DNA of 64,000 bases, from positions 186,001 to 250,000 of the forward strand of contig JACKLM010000004.1 of the NCBI GenBank assembly GCA_024235895.1, in the 5' to 3' direction. Shown here in pieces: positions 27,043 to 35,524 of this stretch. Within the stretch, counting starts at the first letter, position 1; each line of letters opens with the position of its first letter. Position numbers and translations under genes: made by a program. Below the pieces are notes generated by a model. The model was not told the origin of the DNA, ran no database searches, and saw nothing but the letters and a program-made list of their open reading frames with translations. This DNA is from Burkholderiaceae bacterium. Its GTDB lineage: Bacteria > Pseudomonadota > Gammaproteobacteria > Burkholderiales > Burkholderiaceae_C.

Positions 27043-27666
27043 ATGGGCCTGCGCGGCGCACGATCCGCAGCCCGCGGTGGTGTCGGGGCCATGGTCCTCG
27101 CGATCGTCGCGCTGCTCGGGGTGACGTCGCCCGCGGTGGCCGAGCGTGGCGACCGCTACCAGCCCATCGTCATCGAGGCCGACCGCCCGGGGTCGCTGGA
27201 CCTGCAGCGGCAGGTCGTGACCTTCAACGGCAACGTGCGCATCGTCCAGGGCACGATGGTGATCCGGGCCGACCGCATCGAGGTGCGCGAGGTCGACGGC
27301 GGGCATCGCATCGCGGTGGCGACCGGCGCCCCGGGCAGGCCCGCGAGCTACCGGCAGAAGCGCGACGGCGTCGACGAGCATGTCGAGGCCGAGGCCGACC
27401 GCATCGAGTACGACAGCCGCGCCGGCGCGCTGGTCTTCACCGGCAACGCGGCGGTGCGCCGGCTGCGCGCGGGCGCGGTCGCCGACGAGATCACCGGCGG
27501 CGTGATCCGCTGGGACGACGCGGCCTCGCTGTTCAGCGTCGAGGGCAGCGCACCGGGCGGTGAAGGGGGTCGCGTGCGCGCGGTGCTGACGCCGCCACCC
27601 CCGGCCGAACCGGCGTCGACGGTCGGACCGGCGTCGCCACCGGCCGAACCGGCGTCGACGCGATGA
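27043..27666 (+). CDS. lptA: Lipopolysaccharide transport periplasmic protein LptA
   Basis: A 207-residue OstA/LptA-fold protein that bridges the periplasm in LPS export. The signal peptide is residues about 1-33 (ending SPAVAE). The fold includes PIVIEADRPGSLDLQ, VTFNGNVRIVQGTMVIRADRIEV and ADRIEYDSR. The C-terminus is a Pro/Ala repeat encoded by a 21-bp direct repeat. I chose the ATG at 27043 because it gives a clean leader, and earlier in-frame ATGs lack support. lptC, which normally precedes lptA, is absent. lptB overlaps its stop by four bases. Confidence 0.88.
   Translation: MGLRGARSAARGGVGAMVLAIVALLGVTSPAVAERGDRYQPIVIEADRPGSLDLQRQVVTFNGNVRIVQGTMVIRADRIEVREVDGGHRIAVATGAPGRPASYRQKRDGVDEHVEAEADRIEYDSRAGALVFTGNAAVRRLRAGAVADEITGGVIRWDDAASLFSVEGSAPGGEGGRVRAVLTPPPPAEPASTVGPASPPAEPASTR
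27601..27660 (+). repeat. 21-bp direct repeat in the 3' end of lptA
   Basis: Identical 21-base copies at 27601-27621 and 27640-27660, with a partial third copy between (shared ACCGGCGTCG). They encode PAEPAST-type repeats. This is an in-frame minisatellite in a non-conserved tail. Confidence 0.75.
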
Positions 27667-28430
27667 GCGACGCGGTCGCCGCCAGGCCGACGAGCCGGCT
27701 CGAGGTCAGCGGGCTGTGCAAGAGCTACGGCCCGCGCCGCGTCGTCAAGGATGTCGCGATGACGGTCGGCGCCGGCGAGGTCGTCGGCCTGCTCGGCCCG
27801 AACGGCGCCGGCAAGACGACCACCTTCTACATGATCGTCGGCCTGTTGCGCGCCGACGGCGGCGTCATCCGCATCGACGGCCGCGATGTCCACGGGCTGC
27901 CGATCCACCGCCGCGCCCAGCTGGGCCTGTCGTACCTGCCGCAGGAGGCGTCGATCTTCCGCAAGCTCAGCGTCGAGGACAACGTGCGTGCGGTGCTCGA
28001 GCTGCAGCGCGGCACCGACGGGCGTCCGTGGCCGGCCGCGCAGATCGCGCGCCGGCTCGACGACCTGCTCGACGAGCTCGGCGTCGCCAAGCTTCGCCAT
28101 ACGCCGGCCCCGGCGCTGTCCGGCGGCGAGCGCCGGCGCGTCGAGATCGCGCGCGCGCTGGCGACCGACCCGCGCTTCATCCTGCTCGACGAGCCCTTCG
28201 CCGGCGTCGACCCGATCGCGGTGATGGAGATCCAGCGCATCATCGCCTACCTGCGCGCGCGCGGCATCGGCGTGCTGATCACCGACCACAACGTGCGCGA
28301 GACGCTGGGCATCTGCGACCGCGCCTACATCATCAGCGAGGGCAGCGTGCTGGCCGAGGGCACGCCGTCCGACATCGTCGACAACCCCCAGGTGCGCAAG
28401 GTCTACCTGGGCGAGCACTTCCGGATGTAG
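27663..28430 (+). CDS. lptB: LPS export ABC transporter ATP-binding protein LptB
   Basis: A 255-residue ABC ATPase that powers the LptB2FG extractor. Walker A is GPNGAGKT (45-52), the signature is LSGGERRRVEIARAL, Walker B is FILLDEPFAGVDP and the switch His is in ITDHNVRETL. The C-terminal VRKVYLGEHFRM is typical of LptB. The start overlaps the lptA stop (ATGA). rpoN follows 39 bases later, the classical lpt-rpoN order. Confidence 0.96.
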   Translation: MSDAVAARPTSRLEVSGLCKSYGPRRVVKDVAMTVGAGEVVGLLGPNGAGKTTTFYMIVGLLRADGGVIRIDGRDVHGLPIHRRAQLGLSYLPQEASIFRKLSVEDNVRAVLELQRGTDGRPWPAAQIARRLDDLLDELGVAKLRHTPAPALSGGERRRVEIARALATDPRFILLDEPFAGVDPIAVMEIQRIIAYLRARGIGVLITDHNVRETLGICDRAYIISEGSVLAEGTPSDIVDNPQVRKVYLGEHFRM

Positions 28431-28469
28431 CGGCGCGCCGCTGCCAGCCGCACGCACGCGAGCCATGCG

Positions 28470-29996
28470 ATGAAGCCGACCCTGCAGGTCCGCCTGTCGC
28501 AGCACCTGGCGCTGACGCCGCAGCTGCAGCAGTCGATCCGGCTGCTGCAGCTGTCGACGCTGGAGCTGCACCAGGAGGTCGAGCAGATGCTCGAGGCCAA
28601 CCCCTTCCTGGATGCCGACGACGAGGGGCCGACCGCGTACGACCTGCCGGCCGAGCGGACGAGCGCCGGCGAACGCGAGGCCGCCGCCGTCGAGCCCGGC
28701 GCCGAGACCGGCGACGTCGGCGCCGGGGCCGACGCGCTGGCCGAGCTCGGCGCCGGCGAGTTCGGCACCACCGAGCGCGAGGACTGGGAGAACGGCACCG
28801 AGCGCGACGACTTCGACGGCATCGCCGAGACGCCGTCGGCCGCCTCCGGACAGGGCGAGGACGACGACGTCGGCGGCCGCGAGCATGGCGGCGCCGACAC
28901 GACGCTGGCCGAGCACCTGCGCCGGCAGGCGCTGGGCATGCGGCTGCCGCCCGAGGACGCCGCGGCGCTGGCGGTGCTGATCGACTCGCTCGACGCCGAC
29001 GGCTACCTCGCCGACCCGCTGGAGGAGATCGCCCAGCGGCTGGCCGCGCAGCTCGGCATCGAGCCGGAGGACGCCGATGCACGCGAGGACCTGGCAGCGC
29101 GGCTGCGTTGTGCCTTGCACTGGCTGCAGCACCTGGACCCGCCGGGTGTCGGCGCGCGCACGCTCGCCGAATGCCTCGAGCTGCAGCTTCGCCAGCACGC
29201 CGACGCCCCCGCACGCGAGGTCGCGATCGCGATCGTGCGCGAGCACCTCGAGGCGCTGGCGCGGCGCGACATGAAGCGGCTCGTCGCCGTCACCGGCGCC
29301 GACGAAGACCAGATCCGCGACGCACAGGCGCTGATCCGCGGCTGCGAGCCCAAGCCCGGGCGCCCGTTCGCCGACGCCGAGGCGAATATCGTCGTGCCCG
29401 ACGTCGTCGTCCAGCGCAGCGGGCGCGGCTTCAAAGTCGTGCTCAACCCCGACGTGATGCCGCGGCTGCGCATCAACGAGTTCTACGCGCAGGCGATGCG
29501 CGGGCGGCGCGGCAGCGGGCTGGCGGGGCGGCTGCAGGAGGCGCGCTGGTTCGTCAAGAATATCCAGCAACGCTTCGACACCATCCTGCGCGTCTCGCAG
29601 GCGATCGTCGAGCGCCAGAAGGCCTTCTTCAGCCACGGCGCGATCGCGATGAAGCCGCTCGTGCTGCGCGAGATCGCCGACGAGCTCGGCCTGCACGAGT
29701 CGACGATCTCGCGTGTGACGACCGCCAAGTACATGGCCACGCCGCAGGGCACCTTCGAGCTCAAGTATTTCTTCGGCTCGTCGCTGGCGACCGAGGCCGG
29801 GGGCAACGCCAGCAGCACCGCGGTGCGCGCGCTGATCCAGCAGCTCGTCGACGCCGAGGATCCGGCGCGGCCGCTGTCGGACAGCCAGCTCAGCCAGATG
29901 CTGGAGGAGCAGGGCATCCAGGTCGCGCGCCGCACCGTGGCCAAGTACCGCGAGGCGCTGAAGATCGCGCCGGCGGCGCTGCGCAAGACCTTGTGA
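28470..29996 (+). CDS. rpoN: RNA polymerase sigma-54 factor
   Basis: A 508-residue sigma-54. Region I is Gln/Leu-rich (LSQHLALTPQLQQSIRLLQL). An acidic region II linker (about 50-150) follows, then the core-binding domain and the DNA-binding domain with the RpoN box ARRTVAKYRE (486-495) that reads the -24 element. It directs nitrogen, pilus or stress regulons together with enhancer-binding proteins that are not in this window. The hpf-ptsN-hprK genes that usually follow rpoN lie 3-6 kb away on the opposite strand. The stop overlaps the next start by four bases (GTGA). Confidence 0.96.
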   Translation: MKPTLQVRLSQHLALTPQLQQSIRLLQLSTLELHQEVEQMLEANPFLDADDEGPTAYDLPAERTSAGEREAAAVEPGAETGDVGAGADALAELGAGEFGTTEREDWENGTERDDFDGIAETPSAASGQGEDDDVGGREHGGADTTLAEHLRRQALGMRLPPEDAAALAVLIDSLDADGYLADPLEEIAQRLAAQLGIEPEDADAREDLAARLRCALHWLQHLDPPGVGARTLAECLELQLRQHADAPAREVAIAIVREHLEALARRDMKRLVAVTGADEDQIRDAQALIRGCEPKPGRPFADAEANIVVPDVVVQRSGRGFKVVLNPDVMPRLRINEFYAQAMRGRRGSGLAGRLQEARWFVKNIQQRFDTILRVSQAIVERQKAFFSHGAIAMKPLVLREIADELGLHESTISRVTTAKYMATPQGTFELKYFFGSSLATEAGGNASSTAVRALIQQLVDAEDPARPLSDSQLSQMLEEQGIQVARRTVAKYREALKIAPAALRKTL

Positions 29997-31267
29997 ACGC
30001 CGCCACGCTGTTCCTGCCCTGCGCGGCCGGCGTCGAGCCGCTGCTGGCCGACGAGGTCGCGCGCATCGCCGGCCGTGCGGCCGACATCGGTCGCGGCGGC
30101 GTGTGGGTCGACGGCGACGCGCGGCTCGCGATGCGGCTCAACCTCGAGTCGCGGCTGGCGCAGCGTGTGCTGTGGCCGCTGGCCGACGGGGCCTACCGCG
30201 ACGAGCACGACCTGTACCGGCTCGCGCGCACGGTCGACTGGACGGCCTGGATCGCGCCCGACCAGACGCTGCGCGTGGACGTCAGTGCCCAGCGCTCGCC
30301 GCTGACGAGCCTGAACTTCGCCGCGCTGCGCGTCAAGGATGCGGTGTGCGACGCGCTGCGCGAGGCGACCGGCGCGCGCCCGAGCGTCGATACGCGCCGG
30401 CCCGACCTGCCGATCGCGCTGTTCGTCGGCCCCGGGCACGCGACGCTGTATGCCGATACGTCGGGCGAGCCGCTCTTCAAGCGTGGCTGGCGCACGCAGC
30501 AGGGCGAGGCGCCGCTGAAGGAGACGCTGGCCGCCGCGATGCTCGCCGCCGCCGGCTGGCAGGGGCGGCCGCAGGACGGCCCGCTGCTCGACCCCTGCTG
30601 CGGCGCCGGCACGATCGCGATCGAGGCCGCGCAGATCGCCTGCTCGATCGCCCCCGGCGCGCAGCGTGGCTTCGCGTTCGAGCGCTTGCGCCCCTTCGCC
30701 TCGCAGCTGCCGGCATGGCGCGAGATGAAGCGCGCGGCGGCCGCGCGCGTTCGGGCCAGCCCGGTACCGATCTTCGCCGGCGACGTCAGCTTCCGCATGA
30801 CCGACTTCGCGCAGCGCAATGCCGACCGCGCCGGTGTCGCGGCGGCGATCGAGTTCCGCACCGTCGATGCGCTGCAGCGTGCGGCGCCTGCGCCGCGCGG
30901 CACGATCGTGCTGAATCCGCCGTACGGCGAACGCATCGCGCCCAAGGGACGCGGCCAGCGCGCCCGTTTCGGTGATGTGGGGGGCGACGCGGCGGGCGAG
31001 GAGAACGCGCCGACGGGTCGCGCGATGGCGCGCGAGGACTTCGAGGGCGGGGCCGCCGCGGCCGACTTCTTCGCCGCACTGGCCGCGCACTGGAAGCACC
31101 ATTACGCCGGCTGGACCGCGTGGCTGCTCAGCCCCGAGATGAAGCTGCCTTCGCTGATGCACCTGCAGGCCAGCCGCCGGGTGCCGATGTGGAACGGGCC
31201 GATCGAGTGCCGGCTGTTCCGCTTCGAGCTGACCGCCGGCACGCACCGGCGCGATCGCGCCGCTTGA
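29993..31267 (+). CDS. THUMP-domain class I rRNA methyltransferase (RlmL N-terminal half type)
   Basis: A 424-residue SAM-dependent RNA methyltransferase. Residues about 1-165 hold a ferredoxin-like and THUMP RNA-binding region, and residues about 165-400 hold a Rossmann methyltransferase domain with LLDPCCGAGTIAIEAA (SAM binding) and the catalytic NPPYGER. It resembles the m2G2445-forming half of 23S rRNA methyltransferase RlmL, without the RlmK half. The start is GTG, overlapping the rpoN stop in a GTGA, consistent with coupling. Convergent with dapB. The exact target nucleotide is inferred. Confidence 0.88.
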   Translation: MNAATLFLPCAAGVEPLLADEVARIAGRAADIGRGGVWVDGDARLAMRLNLESRLAQRVLWPLADGAYRDEHDLYRLARTVDWTAWIAPDQTLRVDVSAQRSPLTSLNFAALRVKDAVCDALREATGARPSVDTRRPDLPIALFVGPGHATLYADTSGEPLFKRGWRTQQGEAPLKETLAAAMLAAAGWQGRPQDGPLLDPCCGAGTIAIEAAQIACSIAPGAQRGFAFERLRPFASQLPAWREMKRAAAARVRASPVPIFAGDVSFRMTDFAQRNADRAGVAAAIEFRTVDALQRAAPAPRGTIVLNPPYGERIAPKGRGQRARFGDVGGDAAGEENAPTGRAMAREDFEGGAAAADFFAALAAHWKHHYAGWTAWLLSPEMKLPSLMHLQASRRVPMWNGPIECRLFRFELTAGTHRRDRAA

Positions 31268-31360
31268 CGCCGACGCGCTCGCGCCGTTCGAGGCCCGCGC
31301 GATCGCGCGACTCGGAACGAGCGCGACCATGACGCCTGAAGTCGGGCGCGCGGCGGCGCG

Positions 31361-32164
31361 TCAGGCCGCGCCCAACCCCAGCACGTCGGCCATCCCGTAG
31401 AGGCCGGGCCGCTTGTCGGCCAGCCAGTGCGCGGCGCGCAGGCTGCCCTGCGCGTAACCCTCGCGGCTCGCGCTGCGATGCGTGATCTCGATGCGCTCGC
31501 CGGTGCCGGCGAACAGCACCGTGTGGTCGCCGACGATGTCGCCGCCGCGTATCGTCGCGAAGCCGATCGACGAGGCCTCGCGCGGCCCGGTGTGGCCTTC
31601 GCGGGCGTAGACCGCGCAGTCCTTCAGCTCGCGCCCGAGCGCGCGCGCGACGACCTCGCCCATCGCCAGCGCGGTGCCGCTGGGGGCGTCGACCTTGTGC
31701 CGGTGGTGCGCCTCGACGACCTCGATGTCGTAGCCGTCGCCGAGCGCACGCGCGGCCTTGTCCAGCAGCATCAGCACGACGTTGACGCCGACGCTCATGT
31801 TGGGCGCGAAGACGATCGGGATCGCGCGCGCGGCGTCGGCGATCGCCGCCTTGCCGGCGTCGTCGAATCCGGTCGTGCCGACGACCGCGCGCACGCCGAG
31901 CTCGCGGCAGGCCGCGAGGTGCGCCAGCGTGCCCTCGGGGCGGGTGAAGTCGATCAGCACGTCGGCGCCCGCGAGCGCCTCGCGCGGCGCGTCGCTGACG
32001 GCGATGCCGCACGCGCGGCCGAGGAAGGCCGCGGCATCCTGGCCGATCGCCGCGCTGCCCGGGGCGTCGAGCGCGCCGACGAGCCGGTCGCCCGCGCTGC
32101 CGAGCACGGCCTCGATCAGCATGCGGCCCATGCGGCCGCCGGCGCCCGCGATGCAGAACCTCAT
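31361..32164 (-). CDS. dapB: 4-hydroxy-tetrahydrodipicolinate reductase
   Basis: A 267-residue NAD(P)H-dependent reductase of the lysine and diaminopimelate pathway. The dinucleotide-binding start is IAGAGGRMG. The catalytic segment VEAHHRHKVDAPSGTA holds the His pair and Lys. The ATG at 32164 gives the family start MRFCIAG. It lies ten bases after bamE on the same strand, the common Burkholderiales pairing bamE-dapB. Confidence 0.95.
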   Translation of the reverse strand: MRFCIAGAGGRMGRMLIEAVLGSAGDRLVGALDAPGSAAIGQDAAAFLGRACGIAVSDAPREALAGADVLIDFTRPEGTLAHLAACRELGVRAVVGTTGFDDAGKAAIADAARAIPIVFAPNMSVGVNVVLMLLDKAARALGDGYDIEVVEAHHRHKVDAPSGTALAMGEVVARALGRELKDCAVYAREGHTGPREASSIGFATIRGGDIVGDHTVLFAGTGERIEITHRSASREGYAQGSLRAAHWLADKRPGLYGMADVLGLGAA

Positions 32165-32174
32165 CGACCGACGC

Positions 32175-32711
32175 TCAGGAGCCTTCGAGCGGCGGGTAGG
32201 GGCGCGCCGGCCCGAGCGGCTCGATCGCGGCACCCGGTGCCACTGCCGGCGGGCGCGGCAGCGCGGCGCGCTCCTCGGGGGTCAGCTCGAGCCTCTTGGG
32301 CGCGAAGTCGCGGTGACGGCTGATCGAGGCGACGAATTCGTGCTCGCTGGGCAGTTCCCCGGCGTCGATCCTGGCCAGCCGCTCGCCGTCGAAGTGCAGG
32401 ACGACGCTGCGCCGTTGCGGCTGCGCACCCTGGCGGCGGATCGTGAAGACGTAGTCCCACCGGTCCGTATGGAAGGCGTCGGCCAGCATCGGCGTGCCGA
32501 GCAGCTCGCGCGCCTGGCGCCGCGTCATGCCGGTCGTGAGCCGCTCGATCTGCTCGCGCGTGACGACGTTGCCCTGCACGATCTCGAACCGGTACGGCGT
32601 GATGACGCCGAACAGCGAGTCGGCCTCGGGCGGCGCGCCGGCGCAGCCGGCGAGCGCCGCCAGCGCGACGGCGGCGCTCGCGGTCGGGAAGGCTCGCGGA
32701 AGAGGTCGCAT
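32175..32711 (-). CDS. bamE: Outer membrane assembly lipoprotein BamE
   Basis: A 178-residue lipoprotein of the BAM complex that inserts beta-barrel proteins in the outer membrane. The lipobox LAALAGC places the lipidated Cys near residue 23. The SmpA/OmlA fold shows VQGNVVTREQIERLTTGMTRRQARELLGTP and WDYVF. The chosen ATG (32711) gives MRPLPRAFPTAS. An ATG 12 codons upstream is less likely. Divergent from fur with 100 bases between starts, the usual arrangement. Confidence 0.94.
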   Translation of the reverse strand: MRPLPRAFPTASAAVALAALAGCAGAPPEADSLFGVITPYRFEIVQGNVVTREQIERLTTGMTRRQARELLGTPMLADAFHTDRWDYVFTIRRQGAQPQRRSVVLHFDGERLARIDAGELPSEHEFVASISRHRDFAPKRLELTPEERAALPRPPAVAPGAAIEPLGPARPYPPLEGS

Positions 32712-32811
32712 GGGGGAATCGGGCGACGCGACGGCGCGCCGCTGCATGCTGGCTATGATCGGGTCATTCTAGCGGGCAGCCCTGCCCGCGGCCCGCGCCC
32801 GAGACACCGCC
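32712..32811. promoter_or_regulatory. Divergent bamE/fur promoter region
   Basis: The 100 bases hold GCTATGATCGGGTCATTCTA (32751-32770), with a TATGAT that could serve as a -10 box and an imperfect ATGA-N5-TCAT inverted repeat that loosely resembles a Fur half-site pair. The match to the 19-base Fur box is partial, so autoregulation by Fur is only a suggestion. Confidence 0.4.
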
Positions 32812-33249
32812 ATGACCCGCGTCGAAGAGCTCAAGAGCAGCGGCCTGAAGGCCACCTTGCCGCGCCTGAAGATCCTGGAGGTCTTCCAGCACGCCGAGCG
32901 CCGCCACATGACGGCCGAGGACGTGTTCAAGGCCTTGCTGGCCGACGGCTCCGACATCGGGCTGGCGACGGTCTACCGCGTGCTGATGCAGTTCGAGCAG
33001 GCCGGGCTGCTGGTGCGCAGCAACTTCGAATCCGGCAAGGCGGTCTACGAGCTCAACGAGGGCCAGCACCACGACCACCTCGTGTGCCTGGACTGCGGCC
33101 ACGTCGAGGAATTCCACGACCCCCAGATCGAGTCCCGCCAGCGCGCGATCGCGACCGAGCGCGGCTTCACGCTGCAGGAGCACTCGCTGGCGCTGTACGC
33201 GCGCTGCACCAAGAATCCCTGCCGCTTCCGCGGCAGCGGGGGGCGGTAG
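32812..33249 (+). CDS. fur: Ferric uptake regulator Fur
   Basis: A 145-residue iron-responsive repressor. The N-terminal winged helix includes LPRLKILEVFQ and LATVYRVLMQFEQAGL. The C-terminal dimer and metal domain has HHDHLVCLDCGHVEEF and a CTKNPC pair, which give the metal-binding His, Cys and Glu. Both CXXC-type pairs seen in many Fur proteins are present in CLDC and CTKNPC form. Convergent with hprK with only 27 bases between stops. Confidence 0.95.
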   Translation: MTRVEELKSSGLKATLPRLKILEVFQHAERRHMTAEDVFKALLADGSDIGLATVYRVLMQFEQAGLLVRSNFESGKAVYELNEGQHHDHLVCLDCGHVEEFHDPQIESRQRAIATERGFTLQEHSLALYARCTKNPCRFRGSGGR

Positions 33250-33276
33250 GGAGGCCTGTGCGCGCGGCGGCCGCCG

Positions 33277-34233
33277 TCAGGACGACGCGCCGCGCTCCAT
33301 CGCCTGCTGGTGGCGGGCGACGAACTCCTGGTAGGTGTCGATCCCGCGCAGCTGCAGCACCGTGTTGCGCACCGCGGCCTCGACCAGGACCGCGAGGTTG
33401 CGCCCGGCGTCGACCGCGATCACGACCTTGCGCACCGGGATGCCGAGCACCTCGTCGTACAGCGGCTCGTAGGGCAGGCGCTCGAACTCGCGCTCCATCG
33501 TCGACTGCCGCACCAGGTGCACGATCAGCTTCAGCCGCATCTTGCGCCGCACCGCGGTCTCGCCGAAGATCGCCTTGATGTCGAGCAGCCCGATGCCGCG
33601 CACCTCGAGCAGGTTGGCCAGCAGTTCCGGGCAGCGGCCCTCCAGCGCGGTCTCGCTGATGCGGTAGATGTCGACCGCGTCGTCGGCCACCAGGCCGTGG
33701 CCGCGCGAGATCAGCTCCAGCCCGAGCTCGCTCTTGCCGAGCCCCGATTCGCCGGTCAGCAGCACCCCGAGGCCGAGGATGTCCATGAAGACGCCGTGGC
33801 GCGTCGTGCGCTCGGCGAACAGTTGCGCGAGGTAGCCGCGCACGACGTCGATCACGTGGCCGGCGGACTCGGCGGTGACGAACAGCGGCAGCTCGGCGCG
33901 GTCGCAGATCGCGACCAGGCGCTCGGGCGGGGTCTCGCCGTCGGCGACGATCAGCACCGGCGGCTCGAGCGCGACGATGCGGGAGATGCGCCGCTCCTGG
34001 TCCTCGGTCGAGGCGGAGGCCAGGTAGGCGGTCTCCCGCCAGCCGACGATCTGCACCCGGTAGGGGTGGATGTAGTTGAGGTAGCCGACGAGGTCGGCCG
34101 CCGACCTCGCCTCCCGCACGGCGGCTTCGTCGAACGGCCGGTTGGGCTGCGCGTGACCCGCGACCCACTGCCAGCGCAGCGACTCGCGGTGTTCCGAAAA
34201 GAGCGCCTCGGCGCTCATCGAGGTCGGCTTCAT
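33277..34233 (-). CDS. hprK: HPr kinase/phosphorylase
   Basis: A 318-residue enzyme that phosphorylates and dephosphorylates HPr on a serine. The Walker A loop is GESGLGKSELGLELI, preceded by HGVFMDILGLGVLLTG. The C-terminal signature VRKVVIAVDAGRNLAVLVE is family-specific. In Proteobacteria it works with PtsN and HPr in the nitrogen PTS regulatory branch. It is downstream of ptsN on the same strand (88 bases). rapZ, usually next, is absent and the neighbour is convergent fur. Confidence 0.95.
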   Translation of the reverse strand: MKPTSMSAEALFSEHRESLRWQWVAGHAQPNRPFDEAAVREARSAADLVGYLNYIHPYRVQIVGWRETAYLASASTEDQERRISRIVALEPPVLIVADGETPPERLVAICDRAELPLFVTAESAGHVIDVVRGYLAQLFAERTTRHGVFMDILGLGVLLTGESGLGKSELGLELISRGHGLVADDAVDIYRISETALEGRCPELLANLLEVRGIGLLDIKAIFGETAVRRKMRLKLIVHLVRQSTMEREFERLPYEPLYDEVLGIPVRKVVIAVDAGRNLAVLVEAAVRNTVLQLRGIDTYQEFVARHQQAMERGASS

Positions 34234-34321
34234 CGTCGGGCCCCGGCCGTGGTCATGCTGCCGGGCCGGGCACGGGCCGAGGCCGGGCAGCGCATCGTGG
34301 CGACGCCGGCCCGACGGTGCA

Positions 34322-34792
34322 TCAGGCCACCGACTTCAGCGGCTCCCAGTCGGAGATCAGCTTGTGCACCCCGGCCGCGCTGGCCTCGGTCTTGAGGCGC
34401 TCGCGCAGCACGCGGTCGGACAGCATCTCGGCGATCTCGGACAGGATCTCGAGGTGGCGCTGGGTCGCCGCCTCGGGCACGAGCAGGAAGATCAGCATCG
34501 CCACCGGCTCGTCGTCCGGAGCGTCGAAGGGGATGGGCTGCTGCAGCCTGAGCACGGCGGCGAGCGGATTCTTCAGCCCCTTGATGCGGCCGTGCGGGAT
34601 CGCCACGCCGTGGCCCAGGCCGGTCGAGCCCAGCCGCTCGCGCGCGAACAGGTTGTCGGTCACCAGCGCGCGGGCGATCTGGTGCTCGTTCTCGAACAGC
34701 AGGCCGGCGCGCTCGAAGACACGCTTCTTGCTGGTGGCCTCGACGTCGACGACGACGTTGGCCTGCGGCAGGATGGCGGCGAGACGGTTCAT
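34322..34792 (-). CDS. ptsN: PTS IIA-like nitrogen regulatory protein PtsN
   Basis: A 156-residue EIIA-Ntr protein, phosphorylated on the His of GHGVAIPHGRI by the nitrogen PTS and acting on potassium and stress regulation. The MNRLAAILP start fits the family, and the ATG 11 codons upstream is less likely. The 387-base gap before it holds a terminator for hpf and a TATAAT -10 element, so ptsN may have its own promoter. Confidence 0.93.
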   Translation of the reverse strand: MNRLAAILPQANVVVDVEATSKKRVFERAGLLFENEHQIARALVTDNLFARERLGSTGLGHGVAIPHGRIKGLKNPLAAVLRLQQPIPFDAPDDEPVAMLIFLLVPEAATQRHLEILSEIAEMLSDRVLRERLKTEASAAGVHKLISDWEPLKSVA

Positions 34793-34982
34793 CGCAGGGG
34801 GGGCGTGCCGGATGCCCCGGGACACGGGCCCCGATCGCTGCCGGTTCGGGTGACGGGACCCGCCGCGATGCGCACGCGCTGGGTGCTTCGGGTTGCCTTC
34901 ATGGAGGAGTCGGCCTCGCCGCTGACGCGCCAGACTGTCGAGAACGACGGCCGCGCTCGCGCATCGGGTTGCAGGGACGGAA

Positions 34983-35011
34983 ATTATAGGAATGCGACGC
35001 GCCGGGAGGAC
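34983..35011 (-). promoter_or_regulatory. Candidate ptsN promoter
   Basis: A perfect TATAAT on the minus strand (34983-34988) in a local AT-rich patch that stands out in this GC-rich sequence. The hexamer 17 bases upstream (GTCCTC) is a poor -35. Transcription would give a leader of about 180 bases before ptsN. Confidence 0.4.
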
Positions 35012-35084
35012 GGATCATCCCACCCGGACGGAGGGGGCGGCGCATGTTGCGGCGCACAAACCACAATCGATCTCGCAATATGGG

Positions 35085-35105
35085 AAAACGGCCCGGAAGG
35101 GCCGT
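35085..35105 (-). terminator. Intrinsic terminator of hpf
   Basis: On the minus strand the sequence is ACGGCCC-TTCC-GGGCCGT followed by TTTTCCC: a 7-bp GC stem, a tetraloop and a short U-tract, 74 bases after the hpf stop. It separates hpf from ptsN, which therefore needs its own promoter or read-through. Confidence 0.7.
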
Positions 35106-35179
35106 CGATCCCGGTCCACCTCGACGCCCGGGGTCGGGCCGTCGGCCCGGCCCCGATGCGCGGCGGCGGGCGGGCGCGA

Positions 35180-35524
35180 TCAGGGCAGCTCGGCGTCCAG
35201 GCTGCGCTTGACCGCGGCGTGGTGGTGGTTCTGGACCCGGTCCTTGTGGCGCATGACCTGGCGGTCGAGCTTGTCCATCAGCTGGTCGATCGCGGCGTAC
35301 ATGTCCTCGTGCGCCTGCTCGACGTAGATATCCCTGCCCTTGACGTGCAATGTCACTTCGGCCTTGTGTCGTCGCTCCTTTTCCTTGAGTTTTTCCACGG
35401 TCAGCAGCACGTTGACGTCGACCACCTGATCGAAATGCCGCGTGATCCGGTCCAGCTTGGTGAGTACGTACTCTCGCAGGGCCGGCGTCACGTCGAGATG
35501 GTGTCCGCTGATCGTCAGATTCAT
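35180..35524 (-). CDS. hpf: Ribosome hibernation promoting factor
   Basis: A 114-residue short-form HPF (YfiA/RaiA fold) that binds the decoding centre and promotes 100S ribosome dimers or inactive 70S in stationary phase. MNLTISGHHLDVTPALREYV, HKAEVTLHV and DMYAAIDQLMDKLDRQVMRHKD are characteristic. The ATG at 35524 has AAAGGAAG seven bases upstream. The gene is the first of an hpf-ptsN-hprK series on the minus strand. Confidence 0.94.
   Translation of the reverse strand: MNLTISGHHLDVTPALREYVLTKLDRITRHFDQVVDVNVLLTVEKLKEKERRHKAEVTLHVKGRDIYVEQAHEDMYAAIDQLMDKLDRQVMRHKDRVQNHHHAAVKRSLDAELP

Noticed and set aside
32751..32770. A definite Fur box upstream of fur
   Set aside because: Only ATGA/TCAT half-sites match. 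The 19-base consensus is not met, so I list it only as part of a promoter region.
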